From positions 1,488,001 through 1,552,000 of the forward strand of contig OY969700.1 in the NCBI GenBank assembly GCA_963702035.1: a stretch of 64,000 nucleotides of DNA, in the 5' to 3' direction. Numbering within the stretch: the first letter of the stretch is position 1; every line of letters begins with the position of its first letter. Position numbers and translations under genes: made by a program. Positions 55,538 through 64,000 of the stretch are shown here, piece after piece. This DNA comes from VRUE01 sp963702035 (GTDB lineage Bacteria; Actinomycetota; Thermoleophilia; Solirubrobacterales; 70-9). The notes under the pieces were generated by a model. It had not been told where the DNA came from and searched no databases. It saw only the letters and a list, made by a program, of their open reading frames with translations.

Positions 55538-57313
55538 ATGCCGAAAGACGCCCGCTCGCTCAAATCGCTGCTGCCGCCACGCCTCTTCGCCCTCCTGCGC
55601 CGGCTGCGGGAGCTCGGCCGGCGAGCGCGACACACCGCCCACGTCAAGCGGCCGCGGGCGCGGCGCGAAGCCGCCCTGCAGGAAGTCGAGGCGCTCCCCT
55701 CCCGGCCGCTGATCTCGCTGGCGATGCCGACCTACAAGTCGGACCTCGGCTACCTCGCCAAGGCGATCGAGTCGGTGCTCGGCCAGCACTACCGCGAGTG
55801 GGAGCTGTGCATCGTCGACGACGGCTCTGCCCAGCCGAAGCTGAACGCGGTGCTGCAGCGCTACGCCGACGCCGATCCGCGGATCAAGTTCGAGCCCGCC
55901 GCGCAGAACGGCGGCATCTCGGCGGCGACCAACGCCGCCCTGAAGATGTGCAGCGGCGAGTTCGTCGGCTTCCTCGACCACGACGACACGCTCACCCCGG
56001 ACGCGCTGCTGCGCGTCGCCCAGGCGCTGAGCGCCGATCCCGAGCTCGACGCCGTCTACTCCGACTCCGACAAGCTGACCGCGCACGGCGTCAGGGCAGA
56101 TCCCTTCCTCAAGCCCGACTTCTCGCCGGTCTACCTGCTCGGCGCGATGTACATCGGCCACCTGCTGGTCGTGCGCCGCTCGCTCGCCGAAGCCGCCGGC
56201 GGCTTCGACTCGGCCTTCGACACGATCCAGGACTTCGAGTTCTTCCTGCGGGTCAGCGAGCGCACCGACCGCATCCACCACATCGCGCAGACGCTCTACC
56301 ACTGGCGGGCGATTCCCGGCAGCATCGCCGCCGGAACCGACCAGAAGGACGACGTCGCCGAGCTGCAGACCAAAGCCGTGAGCGACCACCTGGCGCGCCG
56401 CGGCATCGACGCCAAGGCGGTTCCCCACCCGGCGATCCCCCACCGCGCCGTGCTGGCGCCGCGCAACGGCATCGCGCCACGGGCGAAGGTCAGCGTCGTG
56501 GTCGCGGCGGGCGGCGGCGAGGGCGGCCTGCGCAGGCTGCTGACCTCGGTCTTCGATCGGACCTCCTACCCGGACTTCGAGACGCTTGTCGTCGGTCGCG
56601 GCGAGGACGCGCCGGCCTGGCTCCCGGACGGCGCCACCTGGCTGGCCGGCGCCCCTGGCGCCTTCCGCCGCGGGCACGCCAACAACCTCGGCGCGGCGGC
56701 GGCGAGCGGCGAGTACCTGCTCTTCCTCGACGAAGACGTCGAGATCGCCGAGGCGGACTGGATCGAGCGGCTCGTCCTCCACGCCGGCCTGCCGGGCGTC
56801 GGCGCCGTCGGCCCGCTGCTGGCCCGGCCCGACGGCCTGGTCGACCAGGCGGGCGTGGCGATCGGCCTGCGCGACCCGGCCGGCCCGATGCTGAGCGGCT
56901 TCCCCGCCGAAGGCGACGGCTACTACGGCTCGCTGCCCTGCGCCCGCGAGGTCTCCGCGCTGGGCGCCGAGTGCCTGCTGGTGCGGGCGTCTGACTTCGA
57001 GGCGGAGGGCGGCTTCAACGAGTTCTACGGCTGCCAGTACGAGGACTTCGACCTCTGCCAGCGCCTTGCGAAGCGCGGCCTCAAGTCCGTCTACTCGCCG
57101 CGGCCGCACCTCGTCAACCACCGCACGCCGGCCGGGCGCCGTGCCGCGACCGACGCCGTGGATCGCGCCCTCTTCGTCGATTGCTGGTATGACGAGCTGA
57201 TGCGGGGCGACCCCTACTTCAACCCCGGCTTCGCCCAGCAGCTCGCCGATTACGTGCCGGTCAGCTGGCGCGAACGGGTCTACCGGGCGACGGCGCCGCT
57301 GGGCCGGCGTTAG
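55538..57313 (+). CDS. GT2 family glycosyltransferase with two GT-A domains
   Basis: The protein is 591 aa. A basic N-terminal region of about 50 residues precedes GT-A 1 (ISLAMPTYKSDLGYLAKAIESVLGQ, CIVDDGSAQPKL, GFLDHDDTL as DxD, DSDKL). GT-A 2 (about 315-560) starts VSVVVAAGGGEGGLRRLLTSV, has LLFLDEDVEIAEADWIERL (DxD) and GCQYEDFDLCQRLAKRGLKSVYSP. This layout is that of GT2 proteins that build O-polysaccharide or galactan chains with two active sites, and both look intact. It is co-transcribed with the small coiled-coil gene upstream and the GT4 gene 8 nt downstream. Confidence 0.9.
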   Translation: MPKDARSLKSLLPPRLFALLRRLRELGRRARHTAHVKRPRARREAALQEVEALPSRPLISLAMPTYKSDLGYLAKAIESVLGQHYREWELCIVDDGSAQPKLNAVLQRYADADPRIKFEPAAQNGGISAATNAALKMCSGEFVGFLDHDDTLTPDALLRVAQALSADPELDAVYSDSDKLTAHGVRADPFLKPDFSPVYLLGAMYIGHLLVVRRSLAEAAGGFDSAFDTIQDFEFFLRVSERTDRIHHIAQTLYHWRAIPGSIAAGTDQKDDVAELQTKAVSDHLARRGIDAKAVPHPAIPHRAVLAPRNGIAPRAKVSVVVAAGGGEGGLRRLLTSVFDRTSYPDFETLVVGRGEDAPAWLPDGATWLAGAPGAFRRGHANNLGAAAASGEYLLFLDEDVEIAEADWIERLVLHAGLPGVGAVGPLLARPDGLVDQAGVAIGLRDPAGPMLSGFPAEGDGYYGSLPCAREVSALGAECLLVRASDFEAEGGFNEFYGCQYEDFDLCQRLAKRGLKSVYSPRPHLVNHRTPAGRRAATDAVDRALFVDCWYDELMRGDPYFNPGFAQQLADYVPVSWRERVYRATAPLGRR

Positions 57314-57321
57314 CGCAGGCG

Positions 57322-58506
57322 ATGAGGGTCCTCTACGTCTACTTCGGCCCGTTCGACGTCAACAGCGGGATCCAGGCCTACCACTTCGGCAACGAGCTGA
57401 CCGACCTCGGCTGGGAGGTGACCGTCGCGGGCAAAGGCGACCCCGCCCGCGCCAGGGCCGTCGGCGAGCCGCGCTTCGAGTGCATCTCCCACGACGACCT
57501 CGGGCGCAAGCTCGACGAGATGTGCCGTGAGCCCAAGGAGACGATCGTCGTCGGCTGGACGCCGCGCGAGCCGGTGCGGCGGATGACGATGGAGGCGGTG
57601 CGGCGGCTCGGCGCCCCCTACGTCATCCACCTCGAGGACAACGAGGAGCTCTTGATCGAATCGGCCACCGGACGCTCGCTGGCGGAACTGCGGCGGCTGC
57701 CGCCGCGCCAGCAGGACAGCCTCGCCCCGCCCGACCTGATCCACCCCACGCATCACCGCGAGTTCCTCGATGGCGCTACCGGGATCACGGTGATCACCGA
57801 GGCGCTCAACGAGTTCAACCGCGCCGGGCGGCCGCACGCGCTGGCCCGTCCCGGGATCGACCTGGAGCGCTTCCGGCCCGACCTCGAGCCCCACCCACGC
57901 GAGCGGCTCGGCCTCGGCCCCGAGGACTTCGTCCTCGTCTACCACGGCACGATCCACTACGCCAACCAGCACGAGATGCTGAGCCTCTACCTGGCGGTCA
58001 AGCTGCTGCGGCGGCGCGGCCACCGGGTCCGTCTCGTCCGCCTCGGCCACTCCGAGTTCGGCGGCCCCGACCCGCGCGCCTTCCGCGCCCTCGGCGACGG
58101 CGTGATCGAGCTGGGCCCGACCCCCTGGCGCGAGATGCCCGCCTATCTGGCGATGGCCGACGCCTACGTCCAGCCCGGCCCGCCGGACGACTTCAACCGC
58201 TACCGCCTGCCCTCGAAGCTGCCGGAGTTCCTGGCGATGGGACGGCCGGTTATCTTGCCCCACTGCAACATCGGCAATGACCTCACCCACGGAGAGAATG
58301 CCCTCCTCTTGGAGCAGGGAAACGCAATGGAGATCGTCGTCCGCATCGAAGAGCTGCTCGCCGACCGCGAGCTCGCCGCGCGCCTCGGCGCCGGCGCGCG
58401 CCGCTTTGCCGCCGAGCAGCTGAGCTGGCGTCGCAACGCCGAAGGCGTGGCCGACTTCCTGCGCAAGTGCTCGGCCGCCGGCCGTCCGGTGGGTAGCTCG
58501 GCGTGA
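57322..58506 (+). CDS. GT4 family glycosyltransferase
   Basis: The protein is 394 aa. N-terminal Rossmann-like domain: MRVLYVYFGPFDVNSGIQAYHFGNEL. C-terminal GT-B domain: RPGIDLERFRPD, FVLVYHGTIHYANQHEML, ELGPTPWREMPAYLAMADAYVQPG, RLPSKLPEFLAMGRPVILP with the EFLAMG stretch in place of the usual ExxxxG, and NALLLEQGNA. Such retaining transferases use nucleotide sugars in the cytoplasm. It overlaps the methyltransferase gene that follows by 4 nt (GTGA). Confidence 0.9.
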   Translation: MRVLYVYFGPFDVNSGIQAYHFGNELTDLGWEVTVAGKGDPARARAVGEPRFECISHDDLGRKLDEMCREPKETIVVGWTPREPVRRMTMEAVRRLGAPYVIHLEDNEELLIESATGRSLAELRRLPPRQQDSLAPPDLIHPTHHREFLDGATGITVITEALNEFNRAGRPHALARPGIDLERFRPDLEPHPRERLGLGPEDFVLVYHGTIHYANQHEMLSLYLAVKLLRRRGHRVRLVRLGHSEFGGPDPRAFRALGDGVIELGPTPWREMPAYLAMADAYVQPGPPDDFNRYRLPSKLPEFLAMGRPVILPHCNIGNDLTHGENALLLEQGNAMEIVVRIEELLADRELAARLGAGARRFAAEQLSWRRNAEGVADFLRKCSAAGRPVGSSA

Positions 58507-59390
58507 GCGCCGCGTCCCAGGCCCAGCGGGTGCGCGCCGCCGCCGCGCGCTCGCCGCTGCTGCGCAAACTCGCCGGCAAGGCCGCCCTCTACACGCCGCC
58601 GGGGGCGACCCCTGGGGCCAACGCGTCAGCCTGGACGATCGGCGATGGAGCGCTCTGGCCGATCGCCGAGCGCTACGCCGGCTCCTTCCCGCTGCCGCCG
58701 GTCTCCTACGGCACGGTGCGCGACTTCGCCGACAGCGCCGACCACCTCACCGGCCTCGCCGGGGCGAGCTTCGACATGAAGGACCTGCAGCGCTGCTGGG
58801 CGATCAAGGCGATCCTCGGCAACGTCGAGCGCGGCGCGCGCATCCTCGAGATCGGCGCCGGTGAGCCGCTCGTCGCGGGGATGCTCTCGCGGCTCGGCTA
58901 CGACGTCACGGTCGTCAACGACTACATGGGCGGCGGCAACGGGCCGCGCGAGTTCAAGCGCTTCCAGGCCGCCTACCCCGACGTGCGCTTCGTCCGCGAG
59001 CTCTTCCCGCCGGATGAGGACGTCGGCGACGACTTCGGCGCGGTCTTCTCGATCTCGGTGCTCGAGCACGTGCCGCTGGAGCACGTGCGGCACGTCGTCG
59101 AAGCGGGGCATGAGCTGGTGCGCAAGCGCGGCGGCTGCTCGATCCACGCCGTCGACCACGTGCTGGCCGGCTGGGGCGCCGAGGAGCACCGCGAGAAACT
59201 CGACGCGATCGTCGCCGCTCTCGGCCTCTCCGCGGAGGATCTGGCGGCGCGGATCGAGGCGATGGAGCGCGACCCGGAGACCTACTTCGTCTCCGCCGAG
59301 GCGCACAACCGCTGGCGCGGCGACCTGCCCTACGACCAGTACACGATGCGCCGCATCGGCTCGGTCAACCTGTTCCGCGGCGCCGGCTGA
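58503..59390 (+). CDS. class I SAM-dependent methyltransferase
   Basis: The protein is 295 aa with a GTG start overlapping the previous stop. Motif I is ILEIGAGEPLVAGMLSRLGYDVTVV, followed by FGAVFSISVLEHVPLEHV as the post-motif region. The first 75 residues are an unrecognised lead (with TPPGATPGANAS). HAVDHVLAGWG and the end VNLFRGAG are noted without family assignment. Placed after GT2 and GT4 genes, it probably O-methylates a sugar, perhaps to cap chain growth for Wzt-dependent export. The role is inferred from context. Confidence 0.85.
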   Translation: MSAASQAQRVRAAAARSPLLRKLAGKAALYTPPGATPGANASAWTIGDGALWPIAERYAGSFPLPPVSYGTVRDFADSADHLTGLAGASFDMKDLQRCWAIKAILGNVERGARILEIGAGEPLVAGMLSRLGYDVTVVNDYMGGGNGPREFKRFQAAYPDVRFVRELFPPDEDVGDDFGAVFSISVLEHVPLEHVRHVVEAGHELVRKRGGCSIHAVDHVLAGWGAEEHREKLDAIVAALGLSAEDLAARIEAMERDPETYFVSAEAHNRWRGDLPYDQYTMRRIGSVNLFRGAG

Positions 59391-59403
59391 GCGCGCCTCG
59401 CGT

Positions 59404-59450
59404 TTCCGGTGTGCCTTTCGCCACGTCTGGCGTGGAAAGGCACACCGGAA
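59404..59450. terminator. bidirectional terminator hairpin between convergent genes
   Basis: TTCCGGTGTGCCTTTC (59404-59419) pairs with GAAAGGCACACCGGAA (59435-59450); inside it CCACG pairs with CGTGG around TCTGG with one bulged G. It separates the plus-strand methyltransferase gene (stop at 59390) from the minus-strand hydrolase gene (stop at 59457). CGTCTTTC follows on the plus strand. Confidence 0.85.
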
Positions 59451-59456
59451 CGTCTT

Positions 59457-60557
59457 TCAGTTACCGAAGCTCGCCCGGGGGACGATTTCGGCGTCGCCGC
59501 CGGTCCATTCGGTGAAGCGGTACCAGGCGGGCTTGGCTTCGCGGTTGTCGGTCAGCAGGCCGGCCGAGTCGCAGAACTGGCAGAGCCGGGCCGTATCGGC
59601 CCAGGTGAACCACCAGGCGCCGGCGACGCGCCAGCCGCGGCGGTGGTTCGTGAGCATCGAGAAAGCCTGGTCGAGCTCGCGCGCCTGCCCCCAGATGCCG
59701 CGCTCCCAGCGGGATTGGTAGCTGTCGGAGCCCCAGCCCAGCTCGGTGACGTAGATCCGGGTCGCCCCGTCGTGGTGTCGCCGCATGATGCGGCGCAGGT
59801 TGCGGATCTGGGGTTCCATCGCGCTCGCGTCCGCGACATACGGATGCAGGGCCACCCCGTCGAAGTACGGCTTCACGTTACGGGCCCGGTAGACGCCGTT
59901 GAGGAAGGCACCCGAGGGGACGTTGGGAGGGACCTGCAGCGGGCGGCCGAAGAGGCCGCCGAGGATCACCCTGGCGCCGGGGTCGGCGCCGTGGATGGTG
60001 CGACCGGCGATCCGCAGGAGCCGCGCGTAACGCGAAGGGTCGGGGTGGGGCGAGAAGGTGACGATGTTCTCCTCGTTCCAGATCTCCCAGGCGTGGATCG
60101 GCAGGAAGGGCAGTTCGGGGTTTTCGCGCCAGAAGCTGCCGTAGGGGCCGTAGCGCTCGACGGCCTGGCGCAGGAAGGAGGCCCAGGCGCGGCCCGCCCA
60201 GCCACTGCGGACCGGTTCGATCCCCGGTTGGCCGGCGACCCAGGACGGGGACCCCCAGATGAAGGGGAAGACCCGCATCCCGTATTCGGCCGCGAGACCC
60301 ACCGAGCGGTCGAAGTCCGCCCAGTCGGGTGGAGACCAGTAGGGGCTCTGGCGCTCGACGCTTCCCCAGCCCAGAGGCAGGCGCAGGCTCGTCAGCCCTG
60401 CCTCCGCCATCAGCGAGTAGTCGCCCGCGCCGGCCGGCGTCTGCGGCGAGATCCCGACCGTGAATCCGGCGGCCGCGGGCGGCCCGGCGACCGCGGCGGC
60501 CGGCGCGAAGAGCAGCCCGGCGACCGCGGCCGCCAGCAATATCGCCTTTCGGATCAA
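59457..60557 (-). CDS. secreted glycoside hydrolase-fold (clan A) protein, paralogue 2
   Basis: The protein is 366 aa, ATG at 60557. The signal peptide runs to about AVAGPPAAAG (residue 24). TIM-barrel landmarks: LTSLRLPLGWGSVE, acid/base Glu in WEIWNEENIV and nucleophile Glu in IYVTELGWGSD. GYG-type segment ERYGPYGSFWRENPELP and FCDSAGLLTDNREAKPAWYRF at the end match the paralogue at 28428-29555 (RYGPQGTFWSENPELP and CNFCGGSGLF). The general acid motif here is NEE rather than NEP. It is likely an extracellular glycan-cleaving or remodelling enzyme. It lies 43 nt downstream of the wzm gene, same strand. Confidence 0.85.
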   Translation of the reverse strand: MIRKAILLAAAVAGLLFAPAAAVAGPPAAAGFTVGISPQTPAGAGDYSLMAEAGLTSLRLPLGWGSVERQSPYWSPPDWADFDRSVGLAAEYGMRVFPFIWGSPSWVAGQPGIEPVRSGWAGRAWASFLRQAVERYGPYGSFWRENPELPFLPIHAWEIWNEENIVTFSPHPDPSRYARLLRIAGRTIHGADPGARVILGGLFGRPLQVPPNVPSGAFLNGVYRARNVKPYFDGVALHPYVADASAMEPQIRNLRRIMRRHHDGATRIYVTELGWGSDSYQSRWERGIWGQARELDQAFSMLTNHRRGWRVAGAWWFTWADTARLCQFCDSAGLLTDNREAKPAWYRFTEWTGGDAEIVPRASFGN

Positions 60558-60600
60558 AGCATCACCATGAAACGCCCCGAAGAGGCAAAGTAGCGGCTTC

Positions 60601-61452
60601 TTAAAGCTGCTCGGCGATCCGCGGCGCCTCGCGGTTGAAGACCCAGACGCCGAGCACGCAGACCGTGACGTAGATCAGGCCGGCTGCGATCAGCGGCAGG
60701 GGGCCGCCAGCCGCGGCATAAACGCTTTCGGTCTTTTCCGGCCCGATCATCCAGATGTGCGCCTGCTGAAAGAGCGGCGTCAGCGGGTTGGCCATCAGCA
60801 CGTGTTTGAGGCTTTCGGGAACGATCTTGAGCGGATAGATGACCGGGGTCGCGTAGTTGAGCGCGAGGGCGATGACGGTCCAGATGATCGCCACGTCGCG
60901 GAAGCGGACGTTGAGCGCCGAGAGCAGCATCGCCAGCGCGCAGATGAAAACGAGCAGCGGCAACAGGATCAGCGGGAAGAGCAGCCAGGTCCACATCGGC
61001 GCGACCCCGAAGCCGAGCATGAAGGCGAAGACGACGACCATGTTGAGGCCGAAGGTGAAGACCGCGGTGAGGACAACCGCGAGGGGAATGACCAGGCGCG
61101 GGAACTGCGTCTTGCGGACGATCCCCTCCTGGGCCAATACCGAGCTGACCGCGCCGCCGGTCCCTTCCTGGAAGAGGCCGAAGAGGACGATGTTGAAGAG
61201 CAGCAGCACCGGATAGTGAGGAACCTGACTGCCGATTTTGAAGATCTGGGTGAAGACCAGCAGCAGGACCGCAAACAGCATCAGCGGCCGCACCAGCGAC
61301 CAGACGTAGCCGAGCACGGTGCCGAAGAAGGTCTTCTTGAACTCGGTCACCGACATCAGCCAGAGCAGCTCGAAGAAGCGGTGGCGGCCGCCGCCGACGG
61401 CCGAGGGTCCCCTGACATCGCGCAGCTCCGGGGTCGCGGCCTCGACGTTCAC
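60601..61452 (-). CDS. wzm: ABC transporter permease for polysaccharide export (Wzm-like)
   Basis: From the GTG at 61452, which overlaps the wzt stop by 4 nt, the protein is 283 aa; the longer frame start is antisense to other coding sequence and rejected. ABC2-type membrane domain: FFELLWLMSVTEFKKTFFGTVLGYVWSLVRPLMLFAVLLLVF, then six TM helices with a re-entrant region (FPRLVIPLAVVL) and ALNVRFRDVAIIWTVIALALNYATPVIYPL, the TagG/Wzm signature. It moves lipid-linked glycan across the cytoplasmic membrane with Wzt. Confidence 0.94.
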   Translation of the reverse strand: MNVEAATPELRDVRGPSAVGGGRHRFFELLWLMSVTEFKKTFFGTVLGYVWSLVRPLMLFAVLLLVFTQIFKIGSQVPHYPVLLLFNIVLFGLFQEGTGGAVSSVLAQEGIVRKTQFPRLVIPLAVVLTAVFTFGLNMVVVFAFMLGFGVAPMWTWLLFPLILLPLLVFICALAMLLSALNVRFRDVAIIWTVIALALNYATPVIYPLKIVPESLKHVLMANPLTPLFQQAHIWMIGPEKTESVYAAAGGPLPLIAAGLIYVTVCVLGVWVFNREAPRIAEQL

Positions 61453-62696
61453 GAGCCCTCCGCCCTCGCCCCACCCTCGACCGGCGACGCGCCTTCGACC
61501 GTTGCGCCGATCTGGTGGTCGAGCGCGACCACGCCGGCGCCGCTGTCGCCGTAGACGACGAAGTCGAGCACGTGCGGCGAGTGCAGGACGAGGTTGGCGT
61601 AATTGTGGTCGCGGTGCACCCAGCACTTGGTCACGTAGCGGCCCGGGGCGAGCCGGTTCTCGATCTCACCGCTGAGCCGCACCCGCTGGCCCGGTTCGAG
61701 GCGGTCTGGGACGTCGTCGGCGAGACTGAGACCGAAGCCGGTCACCTCGACCCCGTCGGCGTTGCTGAAGGCGAAGCCGAAGCTCGGCCCCTCGACGGCT
61801 CGGTGGGCCTCGAAGATCGCGCCGAAGCGCAGCTCGGCGCCCTTCTCGACGTTGACGATCCGCTCGCCGGCGCTGTCCTCGAGCCAGACGTCACTGAGGG
61901 TGATGTCGGCGAGGCCACCCATGTCGGCGTCGCCCTCTGCCGGCGCCTGCTCGAAATTGAGCCGCAGGTAGCTGCGCGCAACCTCGTCGGCGTCCCCGAT
62001 CGCCGTGATCAGCCCATCGTGGAGCAGCATCGCCCGGTGGCAGTACTGCTCGACCGCGCGCATGTCGTGGGTGACGAAGACGACGGTGCGATCGGAGTCG
62101 CGGATCTCGTAGAAGACGTCGGCGCATTTCTGCTGAAAGGAGGCGTCGCCCACCGCGAGCACCTCGTCGATCAGGAGGATCTCGGCGTCGGACTGGATCA
62201 TCACCGAGAAGGCGAGGCGGACGAGCATCCCCGAGGAATAGTTCTTCAGCTTGAGGTCGACGAACTCCTCCAGCTCGGCGAACTCGAGCACGGCGCCGAG
62301 GCGGCCGCGGGCGTCCTGCCTCGTCAGCCCCATCATCACGCCGTTGAGCTCGACGTTCTCGCGCGCGGTCAGCTCGTTGTTGAAGCCGACGCCGAGCTCG
62401 ATGAATGGCGCCAGCCTGCCGGCCATCCGCACCCGGCCCGCATCGGCGGCGTAGATGCTGGCGAGGATCTTCAGCAGCGTGCTCTTGCCGGAGCCGTTGC
62501 GGCCGACGATGCCGAAGAACTCGCCGCGCTCGACCTCGAAGGAGACGTCGCGCAGAGCGTGCAGCTCACGGTAGTCGGACTGGGAGAAGGTGGTCAGCCG
62601 CTCCTTCAGCGAGTCGACCCGCTGGGTGGGGATGCGGAAGGTCTTCTCGACGCCGCTGACCTCGATCGCGACTTGGGGAGGGGCGTGGGTCGTCAA
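61449..62696 (-). CDS. wzt: ABC transporter ATPase for polysaccharide export with C-terminal carbohydrate-binding domain (Wzt-like)
   Basis: The start is inferred at TTG 62696 (415 aa, LTTHAPPQVAIEVSGVEKTFR); the open frame extends to 62825 but that part is antisense to the divergent gene. Walker A GRNGSGKSTLLK, signature YSSGMLVRLAFSV, Walker B AEILLIDEVLAVGD and H-loop VTHDM are all present. The last 150 residues (from about DITLSDVWLEDSAGERI) form a Wzt_C-type beta-sandwich with FGFAFSNADGVEVTGFG and GRYVTKCWVHRD. That domain reads the non-reducing end cap of the glycan in O9a-type systems, which would link it to the methyltransferase at 58503-59390. Confidence 0.94.
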   Translation of the reverse strand: MTTHAPPQVAIEVSGVEKTFRIPTQRVDSLKERLTTFSQSDYRELHALRDVSFEVERGEFFGIVGRNGSGKSTLLKILASIYAADAGRVRMAGRLAPFIELGVGFNNELTARENVELNGVMMGLTRQDARGRLGAVLEFAELEEFVDLKLKNYSSGMLVRLAFSVMIQSDAEILLIDEVLAVGDASFQQKCADVFYEIRDSDRTVVFVTHDMRAVEQYCHRAMLLHDGLITAIGDADEVARSYLRLNFEQAPAEGDADMGGLADITLSDVWLEDSAGERIVNVEKGAELRFGAIFEAHRAVEGPSFGFAFSNADGVEVTGFGLSLADDVPDRLEPGQRVRLSGEIENRLAPGRYVTKCWVHRDHNYANLVLHSPHVLDFVVYGDSGAGVVALDHQIGATVEGASPVEGGARAEGS

Positions 62697-62718
62697 GAGG
62701 GACGGATAGGTTACCGGC

Positions 62719-64000
62719 GTGAGCGGGGCGATCCGAGCGAAGAACCCGGCCACGCTGCTGCTCGCGGTGGCGATGGCCGTGGCCGGCGTGGTCATCGTCG
62801 TGCTCGGCTCGAAGCTGACCTTCATCCTCGACGACTGGACCTACATCCTCTACCGGCGCGAGTTCAGCGCCGACGCCTTCTTCACGCCCGCCAACGAGCA
62901 CCTGGTCGCCGGAGCCGTCGTCGTCTGGAAGCTGCTGCTGTCGGGCTTCGGCATGGGCTCGCTGGTGCCCTTCCGCATCGCCTCGACGGCGATGCTCCTG
63001 CTCGGCGACTGGTTCCTCTTCGTCCTGATCAGGCGGCGGTTGGGACCATGGCCGGCGCTTCTGGCGACGGTGCCGGTCGTCTTTATGGGCGCCGCCTTCG
63101 AAGACCTCTTCTGGTTCTCCTCGATCACCTTCCTCGGCTCGCTCACCTGTGGTCTGGGGATGCTGGTGGCCCTCGACCGGCGCGACAAGGTCGGCGACGG
63201 GCTGGCGCTTGCCTGGCTCCTGGGCACGATGCTCTTCTCCAGCGTCTGGGTGTGCTTCGCGGCCGGGGCGGTGGTCGACATCGCCCTCAGCCGCGGCGAG
63301 CGCGACTGGCGCCGCCGCGCCTTCGTCGTCGTCATCCCCGCCGTCCTCTGGGGGCTCTGGTGGCTCAAATGGGGCCACGAAGCCGAAAGCGCTCTCTCGC
63401 TGCACAACGTCGCAACCACGCCGCTCTTCGTGCTCGACTCCTTCGGCTCGGCGATCGCCGCCCTGCTCGGCCTGGCGACGCCGGTGGAAGGGCTCGCCTC
63501 CCCCGCCGGCCTCGACTGGGGAAGGCCGCTGGCAGTCGCCCTCGGTGGGCTGGCGCTGTGGCGCGCCTACCGGGTCGACCGTCTGCCGCGCTCCTTCTGG
63601 GTCTTCCTGACGATCGGCCTCGCTTTTTGGGTGCTCGGCGGCTTCGACCTCAAGCCAGGGCGAGTGCCCTGGGCAAGTCGCTACCAGTTGCTCGGTGGAG
63701 CGTTCGTCCTGCTCGTCGCCGCCGAGCTGCTGCGCGGCGTGCCGCTGGGGCGTCGCCTGCTCGGCCCGGCTCTGGTCGTTGTCGCCGCCTCGGTCGCCAG
63801 CAACGGCCTCTTCATGCACGAGGCCTACGAAAGCTACGCCGGCAGCACCGAAATCGTGCGTGGCAACCTGACCGCGATGGAGATCGCGCGCAACACCGTC
63901 GACCCGGCATTCTTCCTCGAGGAAGAATTCGCCGACACCGGCTTCGACCACATCGACGCCGGCTCCTATTTCGCCGCTGTCAACGACTTCGGCTCCCCTG
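62719..64000 (+). CDS. polytopic membrane protein, GT-C-like, partial at the right edge
   Basis: The frame is open from the GTG at 62719 to the window end (427 codons, no stop). It starts VSGAIRAKNPATLLLAVAMAV. A first TM helix is followed by an extracytoplasmic loop with LTFILDDWTYILYRREF, comparable to the catalytic-Asp loop of GT-C transferases, and then about eight more TM helices (FEDLFWFSSITFLGSLTCGLG, AVLWGLWWLKWGHEAE, DLKPGRVPWASRYQLLGGAF). A soluble end region is cut off. It is divergent from wzt with 22 bp between start codons, so their promoters overlap. A polyprenyl-sugar-dependent glycosyltransferase or protein mannosyltransferase-like role is inferred. Confidence 0.75.
   Translation, partial: MSGAIRAKNPATLLLAVAMAVAGVVIVVLGSKLTFILDDWTYILYRREFSADAFFTPANEHLVAGAVVVWKLLLSGFGMGSLVPFRIASTAMLLLGDWFLFVLIRRRLGPWPALLATVPVVFMGAAFEDLFWFSSITFLGSLTCGLGMLVALDRRDKVGDGLALAWLLGTMLFSSVWVCFAAGAVVDIALSRGERDWRRRAFVVVIPAVLWGLWWLKWGHEAESALSLHNVATTPLFVLDSFGSAIAALLGLATPVEGLASPAGLDWGRPLAVALGGLALWRAYRVDRLPRSFWVFLTIGLAFWVLGGFDLKPGRVPWASRYQLLGGAFVLLVAAELLRGVPLGRRLLGPALVVVAASVASNGLFMHEAYESYAGSTEIVRGNLTAMEIARNTVDPAFFLEEEFADTGFDHIDAGSYFAAVNDFGSP

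Noticed and set aside
55469..57121. Minus-strand frame of 550 codons opposite the GT2 gene at 55538
   Set aside because: The plus strand has clear GT-A motifs in both halves; the minus frame has none.

Overview
The window is high-GC DNA with dense, short-spaced genes, many GTG and TTG starts and GTGA/ATGA overlaps. Gene content fits a Gram-positive-type actinobacterium: CIRCE-controlled groES-groEL, a 7Fe actinobacterial ferredoxin, an Mrp ATPase without the CxxC motif, a full-length Lhr helicase, and many secreted proteins with collagen-like, calcium-binding (RTX-like) or Ig-like repeats. The style resembles class Thermoleophilia (Solirubrobacterales). That placement is inference from gene style, not from a marker-gene phylogeny.

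The first 28 kb are mixed housekeeping and envelope genes. They include a partial transporter, tRNA-Ser(TGA), a collagen-like secreted protein, an ion channel, a cyclophilin, a large secreted Ig-like protein and Mrp. A VapBC toxin-antitoxin pair follows, bracketed by 31-bp direct repeats, then a Lys-rich-tailed HTH regulator, a small two-gene HTH pair and ferredoxin. Next come an EXORDIUM-like PKD/PASTA protein, an NAD-dependent epimerase, a decayed secreted-protein gene, and a DUF559/AbiEi-type gene bracketed by two perfect palindromes. groEL/groES, an SRPBCC protein, an ASCH protein, two tandem RTX-like paralogues, a choice-of-anchor-D/Crp/Pcm operon and Lhr complete this part. The Lhr gene carries an in-frame palindromic insertion.

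From about 28.4 kb to the end the window is a cell-surface polysaccharide locus. Secreted glycoside-hydrolase-fold paralogues occur near both ends (28428-29555 and 59457-60557). Between them are an O-antigen-ligase/polymerase-like protein, an initiating polyprenyl-phosphate sugar transferase, many GT2/GT4 glycosyltransferases, two SAM methyltransferases, a sulfotransferase, a pyruvyltransferase-GT2 fusion, the full dTDP-L-rhamnose pathway (rmlA, rmlB, rmlC, rmlD) and a Wzm/Wzt-type ABC exporter whose ATPase has a C-terminal glycan-recognition domain. Together they point to synthesis, decoration (rhamnose, methyl, sulfate, perhaps pyruvyl ketal) and export of a surface glycan. The 34.2-49.3 kb part looks like an acquired island. 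Its left portion is lower in GC, and both edges carry members of one small coiled-coil/TM family plus DUF4143-type ATPase sequence, intact on the right and a remnant on the left. Remnants of neighbouring genes lie at the left edge, and one large glycosyltransferase has a frameshift.

The most unusual item is between rmlA and rmlD on the minus strand (54094 down to about 53873). A type-II-like tRNA fold has a GAT anticodon loop. It is followed in cis by an 11-nt sequence complementary to that anticodon arm, a hairpin with a UGG loop, and an intrinsic terminator. It matches no canonical tRNA or riboswitch that I can recognise.
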